A DNA stretch of 64,000 bases from JAFARZ01 sp035651595 (GTDB lineage Bacteria; Actinomycetota; Actinomycetes; Streptosporangiales; Streptosporangiaceae), in contig DASRFJ010000033.1 of the NCBI GenBank assembly GCA_035651595.1, positions 1 to 64,000 of the forward strand. Reading direction: 5' to 3'. A program made the position numbers and the translations under genes. Under the pieces are notes generated by a model, which saw only the letters and a program-made list of their open reading frames with translations, made no database searches and was not told where the DNA came from. Shown here piece after piece: positions 1 to 9,143 of the stretch (position 1 is the stretch's first letter; every line of letters begins with the position of its first letter).

Positions 1-984
1 CGGCGGCTGTACGACGCGCGCTGGGCGGTGGTGTCCTGGCCGGCCGAGTACGGCGGCCGGGACGCCTCGCTGTGGCAGTGGCTGATCTTCGAGGAGGAGT
101 ACTACCGGGCCGGCGCGCCGCAGCGGGTCACCCAGAACGGCATCTTCCTGCTCGCGCCGACCCTGTTCGAGTTCGGCACGCAAGCGCAGCGGGACCGGCT
201 GCTGCCGCGGATGGCGTGCGCCCAGGACCTGTGGTGCCAGGGCTGGTCCGAGCCGGGGGCCGGCAGCGACCTGGCCGCGGTGCGCAGCCGGGCGGTCCGG
301 GACGAGAAGCGCGGCGGCTGGCTGCTGTCCGGGCAGAAGACGTGGACGACTCGCGGGGCGTTCTGCACCCACATGTTCGGCCTGTTCCGCAGCGATCCGA
401 CGAAAGAGCGGCACAAGGGGCTCACCTATTTTTTGGTCCCGCTGGACGCGGCAGGCGTGACCGTGCGCGGGTTCGAGCGGCTGGATGGCGACGAGGGGTT
501 CGCGGACGTGTTCCTCGACGAGGTCTTCGTGCCGGACGACAACGTGCTCGGGCCGGTCGGCGACGGCTGGCGGGTGGCGATGGCGACCACCGGGTCCGAG
601 CGCGGGCTGACGCTGCGGTCGCCGGGACGGTTCCTGGCGGCCGCGGAGCGGCTGATAAAGCTGTACCGCGAGCGGTCGAGTCCAGATTGTCTCGCTTGGC
701 GCGTCGTGGACTCCTGGATCGATGCGCAGGCGTACCAGTTCTTCACGTTCCAGCAGGTGACCGCCAGCGCGCACGAGGTCTCGAGCCTGAACAAGCTGTT
801 CTGGTCCGAGTTGGACGTCCGGCTGCACGAGACCGCGATGGACCTGCTGGGCGCCGACGGCGAGGTGGACGGCCCCTGGCCGCGCGGGTTCATGTTCTCG
901 CTGGCCGGGCCCATCTACGCGGGGACCAACGAGGTGCAGCGCAACGTCGTCGCCGAGCGGCTGCTCGGCTTGCCGAGGAAGTAG
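1..984 (+). CDS. acyl-CoA dehydrogenase, large-type subunit (5' end outside window)
   Basis: The reading frame is open from base 1, so the gene begins upstream and lacks its N-terminal helices here. Visible family marks are WPAEYGG near the start, the FAD/substrate motif WCQGWSEPGAGSDLA (about residues 78-92 of the visible part) and the C-terminal AGTNEVQRN tail followed by an ERLLGLPRK ending. The family oxidises acyl-CoA to trans-2-enoyl-CoA using FAD. It is followed after 7 bp by a shorter, more divergent acyl-CoA dehydrogenase. This large/small pairing is typical of the alpha2-beta2 heterotetrameric enzymes used on steroid-derived CoA esters in actinobacteria (FadE26-27 and FadE31-33 type). 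With the KstR2-like genes downstream, a role in sterol ring or side-chain catabolism is inferred; the exact substrate is not known. Confidence 0.93.
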   Translation, partial: RRLYDARWAVVSWPAEYGGRDASLWQWLIFEEEYYRAGAPQRVTQNGIFLLAPTLFEFGTQAQRDRLLPRMACAQDLWCQGWSEPGAGSDLAAVRSRAVRDEKRGGWLLSGQKTWTTRGAFCTHMFGLFRSDPTKERHKGLTYFLVPLDAAGVTVRGFERLDGDEGFADVFLDEVFVPDDNVLGPVGDGWRVAMATTGSERGLTLRSPGRFLAAAERLIKLYRERSSPDCLAWRVVDSWIDAQAYQFFTFQQVTASAHEVSSLNKLFWSELDVRLHETAMDLLGADGEVDGPWPRGFMFSLAGPIYAGTNEVQRNVVAERLLGLPRK

Positions 985-991
985 GCCCGCG

Positions 992-1933
992 ATGCGGTTC
1001 GCGCTGGACGACGCGGCGATGGCGCTGCGGGACGCGGTGGCCGGGGTGCTCAAGACGGAGACGGTGCTCCTGGGCGGCGACCCCGCCGCGGGCCGGGACA
1101 CGGCGTGGGGCAAGCTCCGCGCCGTAGGCGCCGTGGGGACGCTCGTTCCGGAAGACCGCGGCGGGCTCGGCCTTGACGAGAACGCACTGGTGCCGCTGCT
1201 GGACGAGATCGGGTACAGCGGGCTCGCCGTCCCGGCCGTGGAGACGATCGCGGTGGCCGCCCCGCTGCTGGCGAGCGTGCCCGAGACGTTCATCGCGGTG
1301 CGGGCCAGCCCGGCTGAGCCGATCGCGTTCGCGGAGGACGCCAGTCATGTCGTTCTGCTGAATGAACTCAGGCTGTACGAGCAGGCCGAACTAATCCTTG
1401 AGCCGTGCCCATCAGTGGACCGGACACGTCCGCTCGCCCGACTCGCCCAGACGCCGACGGGCGGGCTTCCGCTTAACGGTGACGCGGATGTCGCGTGGCG
1501 GCGCGGGGTGCTGGGCACGGCGGCGGTGCTGACCGGGCTGGCGCGGCGGATGCTCGATATGACCGTCCGGTACGTGCAACGGCGTGAGCAGTTCGGCGTG
1601 CCGGTGGGCAGTTTCCAGGCGGTCAAGCACGCGCTGGCGGACGCGCTCGTCGCGGTCGAGTTCGCGCGGCCGTTGGTGCTGGCGGCCGGCTGGGCGCAGG
1701 CGACTCAGTCGCCGGACGCCGCCGTGCTCACGTCGGCGGCGAAGGCGCGGGCCAGCGACGTGGCGCGGCGGGTGGCCCGGACCGCGATCCAGTGCCACGG
1801 GGCGATGGGCTACACGACCGAGTACGAGCTGCATGTGTTCGCCAAGCGCGCCTGGGCGCTGGCCCCCGCCTGGGGAGACGCGGCACGGCACCGCGCGCTG
1901 ATCGCCGAGCAACTGGGAGTGACCGATGGCTGA
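992..1933 (+). CDS. acyl-CoA dehydrogenase, small-type subunit
   Basis: A 313-residue acyl-CoA dehydrogenase, shorter than the usual 380. The N-terminal half is divergent (LVPEDRGGLGLDENALVPLLDEIG), while the C-terminal helical domain is recognisable (RREQFGVPVGSFQAVKH, then QCHGAMGYTTEYELHVFAKRAW). It lies 7 bp after the large subunit and overlaps the next gene by 8 bp, so co-translation is likely. In sterol-degrading actinobacteria such small subunits pair with a large subunit, and the FAD sites form across the interface. The pairing here is inferred from gene order and length, and the substrate is unassigned. Confidence 0.9.
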   Translation: MRFALDDAAMALRDAVAGVLKTETVLLGGDPAAGRDTAWGKLRAVGAVGTLVPEDRGGLGLDENALVPLLDEIGYSGLAVPAVETIAVAAPLLASVPETFIAVRASPAEPIAFAEDASHVVLLNELRLYEQAELILEPCPSVDRTRPLARLAQTPTGGLPLNGDADVAWRRGVLGTAAVLTGLARRMLDMTVRYVQRREQFGVPVGSFQAVKHALADALVAVEFARPLVLAAGWAQATQSPDAAVLTSAAKARASDVARRVARTAIQCHGAMGYTTEYELHVFAKRAWALAPAWGDAARHRALIAEQLGVTDG

Positions 1934-2774
1934 CGTGGTGCGGTACGAAACCGACGGCGCGATCGCGCGGGTCACGATGAACCGGCCCGAGTATCGCAAC
2001 GCGCAGAACTCGGCGATGACGTATGCGCTGGACGACAGTTTCTACCGGGCCTGCGCGGACGACGAGGTGAAGGTGATCGTGCTGGCCGGCGCCGGCGCGC
2101 ACTTCTCGGCCGGGCACGACATCGGGACGCCGGAACGCGACGTGGACCGCTCGTTCGACAGGCGCGCCGGGCTGTGGTGGGACCACGTCGGCAAGGCCGG
2201 CGGCGAGAGCCGGTACGCCCGGGAGCAGGAGGTCTACCTGGGCATGTGCCGACGCTGGCGCGAGCTGCCGAAGCCGGTGATCGCCCAGGTCCACGGCGCG
2301 TGCATCGCCGGCGGGCTGATGCTGGCGTGGGTCTGCGACCTGATCGTCGCCGCCGACGACGCGTTCTTCGCCGACCCGGTGGTGCGGATGGGTATCCCGG
2401 GCGTCGAGTACTTCGCGCACCCGTGGGTGATGGGGCCGCGGGCGGCGAAGGAGTTCCTGTTCCTCGGCGAGCGGATCTCCGCGGCGCGGGCGCTCGAGCT
2501 GGGCATGGTCAACCGGGTAGTCCCCCGCGAAACGCTGGAGCCGACCGTGACCGAGATGGCGACGAAGATCGCGGCGATGCCGCGCCTTGGGCTGGCGCTC
2601 GCCAAGAAGGCGGTCAACCAGGTCGAGGACGCGATGGGGTTCCAGACGGGGCTGGACACCGTGTTCGGGCTGCATCACTTCGCCCATGCCCACAACGCGG
2701 AAACCGGCGCCGACTCCCTCGCCGGCCACGACGCCCGCTCCATGCGGGACGCCAGGCGCGAGAGCGAATCGTGA
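1926..2774 (+). CDS. enoyl-CoA hydratase/isomerase family (crotonase fold)
   Basis: A 282-residue crotonase-fold protein. Visible marks are ITMNRPEYRNAQN-type strand residues near the N-terminus, the first oxyanion-hole segment AHFSAGHDIG (about residues 59-68) and the second, HGACIAGGLMLAWVCDLIVA, near residues 120-139. These proteins hydrate or isomerise enoyl-CoA thioesters, and some family members cleave rings. The gene sits between two pairs of acyl-CoA dehydrogenases, overlapping the first by 8 bp and the next by 4 bp (GTGA), so all five genes form one operon. Hydration of the enoyl-CoA made by a neighbouring dehydrogenase is the likely role. Confidence 0.92.
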   Translation: MADVVRYETDGAIARVTMNRPEYRNAQNSAMTYALDDSFYRACADDEVKVIVLAGAGAHFSAGHDIGTPERDVDRSFDRRAGLWWDHVGKAGGESRYAREQEVYLGMCRRWRELPKPVIAQVHGACIAGGLMLAWVCDLIVAADDAFFADPVVRMGIPGVEYFAHPWVMGPRAAKEFLFLGERISAARALELGMVNRVVPRETLEPTVTEMATKIAAMPRLGLALAKKAVNQVEDAMGFQTGLDTVFGLHHFAHAHNAETGADSLAGHDARSMRDARRESES

Positions 2775-3913
2775 ACGACGAGCACTTTCGGGGCGAAATC
2801 CGGGACTGGCTGGCCGCGAACCTGCCGCCGGAGCTGATCGGGGCCGGCGGGCCGGGGCGCGAGCACGAGCTTGTCGCCGAACGGCTCGCGTGGGAGCAAA
2901 CGCTGGGCGCGGCCGGGTGGATCGGGCTCGGCTGGCCGGAGGCCGACGGCGGGCGCGGGCTGCCGTGGCGGCAGCAGGCGATCTTCTACGAGGAGTACGC
3001 GCGAGCCGGCGGCCCCGGCCGGGTCGGGCACATCGGCGAGCAGCTGCTGGGTCCGACGCTGCTGATGTTCGGCACGGCGGAGCAGAAGCAGCGGTTCCTG
3101 CCCGGGATCCTGGCCGGGACGACGATGTGGTGCCAGGGCTACTCCGAGCCCGAGGCGGGATCCGACCTGGCCGGGCTGCGGACGCGTGCCACGCTCGGGT
3201 CCGACGGCCGGTGGCGGGTCGACGGGCAGAAGGTGTGGACGTCGTTCGCGCAGTTCGCCGACTGGTGCTTTGTGCTGGCTCGTACCGATTTTTCCGCAGA
3301 ACGACATCATGGCTTGTCCTGTCTGCTCGTTCCCATGCGCCAGGCTGGCGTCGACGTGCGGCCGATCGTCCAGCTGACCGGGACTTCGGAGTTCAACGAG
3401 GTGTTCTTCTCCGGGGCCGTGGCGGACGGGATGATCGGGTCCCCCGGGGACGGCTGGCGGGTTGCCATGGGGACTCTTGGCGTGGAGCGCGGGGTGGCCG
3501 TGTACGGGCAGCAACTGGGGTTCGAGCGGGAGTTCTCGGCCGTGCTGGCGTTGGCGCGGGCCGCGGGCCGGCTGCCGGATCCGGACGTGGCGGCGCGGCT
3601 CGCGGACGCGTGGATCAGGCTCAAGGTGCTCCGGTTCACCACGGAAGCAGCGGTTGTGCCGAGCGTCGCCAAACTGCTGTGGTCCTCGTGGCACCAGCGC
3701 CTCGGGGAACTGGCGGTGGACGTCATGGGGCCTTCGGCGACGCTGGCGGGGGCGTCGTACGAGCTGACCGACGAGCAGCGGCTGTTCCTGTTCACCCGGG
3801 CGGACACGATCTACGGCGGGTCGAACGAGATCCAGCGCAACATAATCGCCGAACGCGGGCTGGGGCTCCCCCGTGAGTTACCTCGACTACGGGGACAGTC
3901 CCGAGCAGGCTGA
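2771..3913 (+). CDS. acyl-CoA dehydrogenase, large-type subunit
   Basis: A 380-residue, full-length acyl-CoA dehydrogenase. The GTG at 2771 overlaps the hydratase stop as GTGA and puts the N-terminus at VNDEHFRGEIRDWLAANLP, which fits the family's first helix. The FAD motif MWCQGYSEPEAGSDLAGL lies near residues 118-135, and the C-terminus carries IYGGSNEIQRNIIAERGLGLP. Frames opening upstream at 2174 were discarded because they run inside the hydratase gene. It overlaps the following small subunit by 41 bp, so these two probably form a heteromeric enzyme like the first pair. Confidence 0.93.
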   Translation: MNDEHFRGEIRDWLAANLPPELIGAGGPGREHELVAERLAWEQTLGAAGWIGLGWPEADGGRGLPWRQQAIFYEEYARAGGPGRVGHIGEQLLGPTLLMFGTAEQKQRFLPGILAGTTMWCQGYSEPEAGSDLAGLRTRATLGSDGRWRVDGQKVWTSFAQFADWCFVLARTDFSAERHHGLSCLLVPMRQAGVDVRPIVQLTGTSEFNEVFFSGAVADGMIGSPGDGWRVAMGTLGVERGVAVYGQQLGFEREFSAVLALARAAGRLPDPDVAARLADAWIRLKVLRFTTEAAVVPSVAKLLWSSWHQRLGELAVDVMGPSATLAGASYELTDEQRLFLFTRADTIYGGSNEIQRNIIAERGLGLPRELPRLRGQSRAG

Positions 3914-4961
3914 GCTGCGTTCTGGGCTGCGGTCGTTCCTGGCGCGGGCCGACGGCGGGGCGGATACGTGGAAACGGCTGGCCGGGGAGCTGGGGGTGTG
4001 CGGGCTGGGGGTGCCGTCGGCGTTCGGCGGCGCTGGGGCGGGATTGGGTGAGGTGGCGGTCGCTGTCGCGGAGGCGGGACGGGTGCTGCTGCCGCTGCCG
4101 GTGCTGTCCACGGCGCTGGCGGGCGTGGTGCTCGGTTCGGCCGGGGTTGCCGACGCGCGGACGGGCGAGGTGCTGGCGGGGATCGCGGACGGGTCGGTGC
4201 GGGCGGCGTTCGTGTTCGGCGACGAGGTCGGTGCGGCGGACGGGCGGGTGTCCGGGGTGGTGGAGCACGTGCTCGACGGGGCGGCGGCCGATGTGTTCCT
4301 GGTCCGGGCGGGGACCGGGCTGTACCTGGTGCGGGCGGGGAACGCGGGGGTGACGGTGACGGTTTGCGAGACGCTGGATCAGACGCGGTCGCAGGCTGTT
4401 GTCTCGTTCCGGGACGCCGTGGGTGTGGCGACCGGAGCGGACGCGGGGCGGGCGGAGGAGCTGCTGCGGGTCATGCTGGCCGTGGAGTCGGCCGCGGCGG
4501 CCGAATACTGCCTGGACGTGACCGTCGAGTACCTGAAGACGCGCAGGCAGTTCGGCCGGGCGCTCGGCACGTTCCAGGCGCTCCGCCACCGGTGCGCCGA
4601 CCTCGCGGTCGAGGTGGCCTCGGCAGTCGCGACGGCGCGGGCGGCGCTCGCGCGGCCGGAGGAGCTGGCCGTTCTCGGCCCGCTCGCGAAGAAATACTGC
4701 GCGGACGTGTTCTGGCACGTGGCCGCCGAGATGATCCAGCTGCACGGCGGGATCGGTTTCACTTGGGAACACGAGTCACACCGGTACCTCAAACGAGCAA
4801 AGACCACCCAGCTGCTGCATGGCTCCCCCGCTGAGCTGCGACATCTCGTTGCCCAGCGGGCAGGCTTGTACGAAGAGTTATGTCCGGTAACCACCACAGG
4901 CGTCACAGAGTTCTCCTGGCGTGCCACATTGTCCGGAAATGCTTGCAGTTGCCCGGCGTGA
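3873..4961 (+). CDS. acyl-CoA dehydrogenase, small-type subunit
   Basis: A 362-residue divergent acyl-CoA dehydrogenase starting at a GTG inside the 3' end of the large subunit gene (41-bp overlap). The N-terminal half is weakly conserved. The C-terminal domain shows YLKTRRQFGRALGTFQALRH, then QLHGGIGFTWEHESHRYLKR, which is typical of the family. The last 30 or so residues after HLVAQRAG look unconserved. It closes the forward acyl-CoA dehydrogenase/hydratase operon. It is likely to be the partner of the 2771-3913 product, inferred from the overlap and the repeated large/small layout. Confidence 0.9.
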   Translation: MSYLDYGDSPEQAELRSGLRSFLARADGGADTWKRLAGELGVCGLGVPSAFGGAGAGLGEVAVAVAEAGRVLLPLPVLSTALAGVVLGSAGVADARTGEVLAGIADGSVRAAFVFGDEVGAADGRVSGVVEHVLDGAAADVFLVRAGTGLYLVRAGNAGVTVTVCETLDQTRSQAVVSFRDAVGVATGADAGRAEELLRVMLAVESAAAAEYCLDVTVEYLKTRRQFGRALGTFQALRHRCADLAVEVASAVATARAALARPEELAVLGPLAKKYCADVFWHVAAEMIQLHGGIGFTWEHESHRYLKRAKTTQLLHGSPAELRHLVAQRAGLYEELCPVTTTGVTEFSWRATLSGNACSCPA

Positions 4962-5136
4962 TAGTGCAGGGTTGACCGAGTCAAGCGCCCCGCGTGCGAG
5001 ACGGCCGCCTAGCTGCGGCCCTGGTGCCCTGACCCGTACCAGTCCGCGCGCCGTCCGGTGGCCGCCATGCGCGGTCGGCCGGGTCCGCAAGGGCGGTAGC
5101 CGAGCGCGCCCCGACGCGCCCGACCAAAGGTGCCCA

Positions 5137-5694
5137 GTGTCCTGTCACAGGACCGATTCCGCACGCCCTCGTTCTGCACGCTCTCGCGGTCGCCAGCTCG
5201 CTACCAGGACCGCCCTCACCGCGGCCGCGGCCACCGGGCTCCTGGCAAGCTCGATCCCGCTGACCCAGCTCTCCGCCACCGCGGCGACCGCACACCCCCG
5301 CGCCACATCCCAGTCCGCCCGGGCCAAGGAGCAGGCCCGTGTCAGGGCCATCCGGCTCAAGGCCCTACGCTGGGCCGAACATCAAGCCGGCAAGTGGTAT
5401 TGCTGGGGAGGCACCGGCCCATCCTGCTACGACTGCTCGGGCCTGGTGGTCGCCGCCTACCGGCACGCCGGCGTCGACCTCCCGCGCAGCACGTTCGACA
5501 TGCTGGACAGCAAGCACCTGCGTGAGGTCCCGGCCAGCGAGCGCCGGCCAGGCGACCTTGCCTTCTACGGTTCAGGGCATGTCGAGCTTGTCACGTCCCA
5601 CGGCACGTTCGGTGCGCTGGACTTCGGCACCCGGGTTGGCTGGCACCACCCCAACGCGTGGTGGTACCCCACCATGTACTTCGAGGTGAAATAG
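5137..5694 (+). CDS. secreted NlpC/P60 family cell-wall hydrolase
   Basis: About 185 residues from a GTG at 5137, which has AAAGG six bases upstream. An open frame continues to 4921 but codes for unconserved Arg/Pro-rich sequence. The N-terminus is a signal peptide (basic segment, then TRTALTAAAATGLLASS, then an Ala-rich cleavage region). The catalytic domain has the Cys motif CYDCSGLVVAAYRHAG and the His motif GHVELV of the NlpC/P60 papain-like fold, which hydrolyses peptide bonds in peptidoglycan. It is small and has no visible binding domain. It converges on the SDR gene 3 bp away. Its position between lipid genes looks incidental. Confidence 0.88.
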   Translation: MSCHRTDSARPRSARSRGRQLATRTALTAAAATGLLASSIPLTQLSATAATAHPRATSQSARAKEQARVRAIRLKALRWAEHQAGKWYCWGGTGPSCYDCSGLVVAAYRHAGVDLPRSTFDMLDSKHLREVPASERRPGDLAFYGSGHVELVTSHGTFGALDFGTRVGWHHPNAWWYPTMYFEVK

Positions 5695-5697
5695 CGG

Positions 5698-6459
5698 CTA
5701 GCGCTCCGGGTGGGCGGCGAGATAGCGAGCCGGGATCTCGCCGCCGCCGTGGACCGGGAGGTCGGCACCGGTCAGGTAGGCCGCTTGCGGAGACGCCAGG
5801 AACAAGCAGGCGTTCGCCACATCCGCCGGGGTGGCCATCCGGCCCATGGGGATGACGCTGGCGACCGCGGCACCCCCGTCGGGGCCGTAGAACTCCTCGG
5901 TCCGCTCGGTGCGGATCAGTCCGGTCGTGATGTGGTTGACCCGCACCTTGGGCGCCCACTCCAGCGCGAGCGCCCTGGTGAGCTGGAGCAGCCCGGCCTT
6001 GGCCGCGGCGTAGGCCGCGGTGCCCGGCTCGGCCTGATGCGCGGCGACGCTGCCGATGTTGACGATGACGCCGCCGGTGTCCTGGCGCTGCATGACGGCG
6101 TTCGCGGGCTGCGCGACGTAGAACGGTGCCAGCAGGTTGAGCGCGACGACCTTGGCCACGAAGCGGGGCGACACCGTGGCCGCGTCCGCGCTAGGCGATC
6201 CGCCGGCGTTGTTCACCACGACGTCCAGGCCGCCGTGGAGGGTGACCACCGCCTCCACCACCGCGGCGGCCTGGTCTGCTTCTCGCAGGTCCGCCTGCAC
6301 GAAGCCGATCTTGCCGGTCAGGTCGGGCGGCGCGGTCCGCGCGCACACCACGACGGTCGCGCCATCCGCGTGGAACGACTCCGCGATGACGCGGCCGATG
6401 CCCCTGGTACCACCGGTAACGAGGACGACGCGGTCAGAGCCGCTCGATGATTGTGACAT
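5698..6459 (-). CDS. short-chain dehydrogenase/reductase
   Basis: A 253-residue SDR from the ATG at 6459, which places the start just before VVLVTGGTRGIG, the TGxxxGIG nucleotide-binding motif. NNAG (LDVVVNNAGGSP) and the catalytic SVAAHQ..YAAAK (Ser, Tyr, Lys) are present. It overlaps the thiolase stop by 26 bp, so the two are co-transcribed. NAD(P)-dependent oxidation or reduction of a hydroxyacyl-CoA intermediate is the likely job in this beta-oxidation-type set. Similar SDRs occur in KstR2 regulons, but I cannot match it to a particular one such as IpdF. Confidence 0.92.
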   Translation of the reverse strand: MSQSSSGSDRVVLVTGGTRGIGRVIAESFHADGATVVVCARTAPPDLTGKIGFVQADLREADQAAAVVEAVVTLHGGLDVVVNNAGGSPSADAATVSPRFVAKVVALNLLAPFYVAQPANAVMQRQDTGGVIVNIGSVAAHQAEPGTAAYAAAKAGLLQLTRALALEWAPKVRVNHITTGLIRTERTEEFYGPDGGAAVASVIPMGRMATPADVANACLFLASPQAAYLTGADLPVHGGGEIPARYLAAHPER

Positions 6460-7582
6460 TGGCCTGACCACCGCCTTCGCACATGGTCTGCAGACCATAT
6501 CGGCTACCGGTGCGCTCAAGCTCGTGCAGCAGCGTGGTCATCAGGCGGGCACCGGTCGCGCCGAGCGGGTGCCCGAGCGCGATAGCGCCGCCGTTCACGT
6601 TGACCTTCGCGGGGTCGGCGCCGGTGTCGGCCAGCCAGGCCAGCACCACCGACGCGAACGCCTCGTTGATCTCCACCAGGTCGATGTCGTCGAGCGTCAG
6701 GCCGGCCTTGGCCAGCGCGAACGCCGTCGCCGGGATCGGCGCGGTGAGCATCAGCAACGGATCGGCGCCCCAGGCGGACATGTGGTGCACCCGGGCCCGC
6801 GGGGTCAGGCCGTGCACGCGCAGCCCGGTCTCGCTGACGACCAGCAGCGCGGCCGCGCCGTCCGAGGTCTGACTGGAGGTCGCGGCGGTGAGCCTGCCGC
6901 CCTCGGTCAGGGCGGGGAGCGAGCGGATCTTGGGCCGGTCCGGGACGCGCGGACCCTCGTCCACCGCGACCCCCTCGACCGAGACGATCTCCTTGGTGAA
7001 CCGGCCGGCCGACTGGGCGGCGAGCGCGCGCTCATGCGACCCGACCGCGTACTCCTCCATGGCCTCACGGCTGAGCGACCACTTCTCCGCGATCATTTCC
7101 GCGGCGCGGAACTGGGACACCTCGGCCTCGCCGTACCGGGCGCGCCAGCCCTTCGACCCACGGAACGGGTCGCCGAAACCGAGCGGCGCCGCCGCGGTCA
7201 TCGCGTACCCGATCGGGATCATGCTCATCGACTGCGTGCCGCCGGCCACCACCACGTCCGACGCGCCGCTGAGCACCGCCTGCGCCGCGAAATGGACCGC
7301 CTGCTGCGACGAGCCGCACTGCCGGTCCACGGTCACGCCCGGCACGTGATCCGGCAGGCCGGCCGCCAGCCACGCGGTGCGTGCGATATCACCGGCCTGC
7401 GGGCCGACGGCATCGACGCAGCCGAAGATCACGTCCTCGACCGCGGCCGGATCCAGGCCGGTACGATCCATCAACGCGGTGAGCGCGGTGGCGCCCAGGT
7501 CCGCGGGGTGCACCCGCGACAGGCCGCCGCCACGCTTGCCGACCGGGGTGCGAACGGCGTCGACAATGAAAGCGTCGGGCAT
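6434..7582 (-). CDS. fadA6: acetyl-CoA C-acyltransferase (thiolase), FadA6-like
   Basis: A 382-residue thiolase. The nucleophilic Cys is in DRQCGSSQQAV (about residue 89). The C-terminal His/Cys motifs are GGAIALGHPLGATGAR and MCEGGGQANVTIIERL. From memory the sequence follows mycobacterial FadA6 closely (IVDAVRTPVGKRGG, GVTVDRQCGSSQQ, AEKWSLSREAMEEYA, the ending CEGGG.ANVTIIERL). FadA6 performs thiolytic steps in degradation of the rings-C/D part of sterols. Its promoter region, shared with the divergent ligase gene, holds a KstR2-type palindrome. The family call is firm; the FadA6 assignment is an inference from resemblance and context. Confidence 0.88.
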   Translation of the reverse strand: MPDAFIVDAVRTPVGKRGGGLSRVHPADLGATALTALMDRTGLDPAAVEDVIFGCVDAVGPQAGDIARTAWLAAGLPDHVPGVTVDRQCGSSQQAVHFAAQAVLSGASDVVVAGGTQSMSMIPIGYAMTAAAPLGFGDPFRGSKGWRARYGEAEVSQFRAAEMIAEKWSLSREAMEEYAVGSHERALAAQSAGRFTKEIVSVEGVAVDEGPRVPDRPKIRSLPALTEGGRLTAATSSQTSDGAAALLVVSETGLRVHGLTPRARVHHMSAWGADPLLMLTAPIPATAFALAKAGLTLDDIDLVEINEAFASVVLAWLADTGADPAKVNVNGGAIALGHPLGATGARLMTTLLHELERTGSRYGLQTMCEGGGQANVTIIERL

Positions 7583-7593
7583 GCGGTTAGCCT

Positions 7594-7607
7594 ACCAAGC
7601 GCTTGCT
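7594..7607. promoter_or_regulatory. KstR2-type operator between fadA6-like and fadD3-like genes
   Basis: The 14-mer ACCAAGCGCTTGCT lies 12 bp before the thiolase start and 28 bp before the ligase ATG. It fits the published KstR2 palindrome AnCAAGnnCTTGnT exactly. A nearly identical 14-mer lies at the start of the TetR gene at 10.9 kb, so one repressor probably controls both divergent promoters. Confidence 0.8.
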
Positions 7608-7634
7608 ACTTCAGGCTAGAGTGAGGGGGTGCCG

Positions 7635-9143
7635 ATGCGGACGATTCCCGAGGTGGTGGCGCACGCGGCGACGGAGTTCGCCGACCGGGAGGCGCTTGCG
7701 GACAGCGACGGCGTGCGGTGGACGTTCCGCGAACTGGGCGAGCAGGTGGACCGGTGCGCCGCGGCGCTGATCGCGGCGGGCCTGGCGCCCGGTGACCGGG
7801 TCGCGCTATGGGCGCCGAACAGCCGGCGCTTCGTCGTCGCCGCCCTCGGCGCGGTGCGCGCCGGCGCGATCCTGGTACCGGTCAGCACCAGGTTCAAGGG
7901 CGAGGAGGCCGCCTGGATCCTGCGCAAGAGCGGCGCCGCGCTGCTCATGGTGGAGAACGGCTTCCTCGGCAACGACTACCTCGCCATGCTGGCGGCGGCC
8001 GGCGCGGTGCCGCCGATGGTCCGGCTGGACGAGGGCTGGGACGAGTTCCTGGCGAGCGGCGCCGCGCCGCCGACGGTCACGGTGCGCCCCGGCGACCCCG
8101 CCGACATGTTCTTCACCTCCGGCACGACCGGCAGGCCGAAGGGTGTGCTGGCCGCGCACGGCCAGGACATCCGCGTGTTCCAGGCCTGGTCCGACGGGGT
8201 CGGGCTGAGGTCCGGCGACCGGTACCTGATCGTGAACCCGATGAGCCACACGTTCGGCTACAAGGCCGGGGTGCTCGCGTGCCTGCTGCGCGGCGCCACG
8301 ATGGTGCCGATGCCGGTGTTCGACGTCTCGCAGGTGCTGGCCAGGATCGAGGCGGAGCGGATCACCGTGCTGCCCGGCCCGCCCACCCTGTACGCGTCGC
8401 TGCTGGACCGGCGCGCGGGCCACGACCTGTCCTCGCTCCGGCTCGCGGTCACCGGGGCGGCGACCGTCCCGGTCCGGCTGATCGAGCGCATGCGGGCCGA
8501 GTTGTTCGATGAGGTGGTGATCGCCTACGGGCTGACCGAGAGCTGCGGCACCGTTACGGTCGGGGACCCGCGCACCGAGCCGGAGCTGATGGCCCGCACG
8601 GTCGGCACCGCCATCGAGGGTACCGAGGTGATCGTCGCCGACCCGGCCACCGGCGAACCGGTCAAACCCGGCGAGCGCGGCGAGGTCCTGGTGCGCGGCT
8701 ACAACGTGATGCTGGGCTACTTCGAGGATCCCGCCGCCACCGCCGAGGCCGTGGACGCCGACGGCTGGCTGCACACCGGAGACGTCGGCGTGCTGGACGC
8801 CGACGGCAACCTGAGCATCACCGACCGGCTCAAGGACATGTACATCAGCGGCGGGTTCAACGTCTACCCGGCCGAAGTGGAGCAGGTGATCACCCGGCAC
8901 CCGGCCGTGTCCGAGGCCGCGGTCGTCGGGGTGGCCGACCCGGACGGGCGGCTCGGCGAGGTCGGCTGCGCGTACGTCATCGTGCGGCCCGGCGCGGCCG
9001 GCGTGACCGAGCAGGACATCATCGGGTTCTGCCGGGAGCGGCTGGCCGGCTACAAGGTGCCGCGGTTCGCGCGGTTCGCTTCCTCGCTGCCGCGCAACGC
9101 GTCGGGCAAGGTGCTCAAGTACGAGCTGCGCGCTACGACGTGA
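7635..9143 (+). CDS. fadD3: acyl-CoA synthetase, FadD3-like (HIP-CoA ligase)
   Basis: About 502 residues from ATG 7635, preferred over GTG 7629 because GAGGGG at 7623-7628 is correctly spaced only for the ATG. Class I adenylate-forming motifs are visible: FTSGTTGRPKG (P-loop, near 162), YGLTE (A5), DGWLHTGDVG (A7) and the C-terminal ASGKVLKYELR lysine. Segments such as FGYKAGVLACL, ITVLPGPPTLY, VTGAATVPV and DRLKDMYISGGFNVYPAE match my recollection of mycobacterial FadD3, which activates the HIP propionate side chain after sterol ring A/B cleavage. It is divergent from the thiolase operon and shares its operator. Confidence 0.88.
   Translation: MRTIPEVVAHAATEFADREALADSDGVRWTFRELGEQVDRCAAALIAAGLAPGDRVALWAPNSRRFVVAALGAVRAGAILVPVSTRFKGEEAAWILRKSGAALLMVENGFLGNDYLAMLAAAGAVPPMVRLDEGWDEFLASGAAPPTVTVRPGDPADMFFTSGTTGRPKGVLAAHGQDIRVFQAWSDGVGLRSGDRYLIVNPMSHTFGYKAGVLACLLRGATMVPMPVFDVSQVLARIEAERITVLPGPPTLYASLLDRRAGHDLSSLRLAVTGAATVPVRLIERMRAELFDEVVIAYGLTESCGTVTVGDPRTEPELMARTVGTAIEGTEVIVADPATGEPVKPGERGEVLVRGYNVMLGYFEDPAATAEAVDADGWLHTGDVGVLDADGNLSITDRLKDMYISGGFNVYPAEVEQVITRHPAVSEAAVVGVADPDGRLGEVGCAYVIVRPGAAGVTEQDIIGFCRERLAGYKVPRFARFASSLPRNASGKVLKYELRATT

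Noticed and set aside
2587..3876. Long forward and reverse frames overlapping the acyl-CoA dehydrogenase genes (for example 2174-2770 and 2675-3694)
   Set aside because: They give Arg/Gly/Ala-rich sequence without family motifs and are shadows created by the third-position G/C bias of the real genes.
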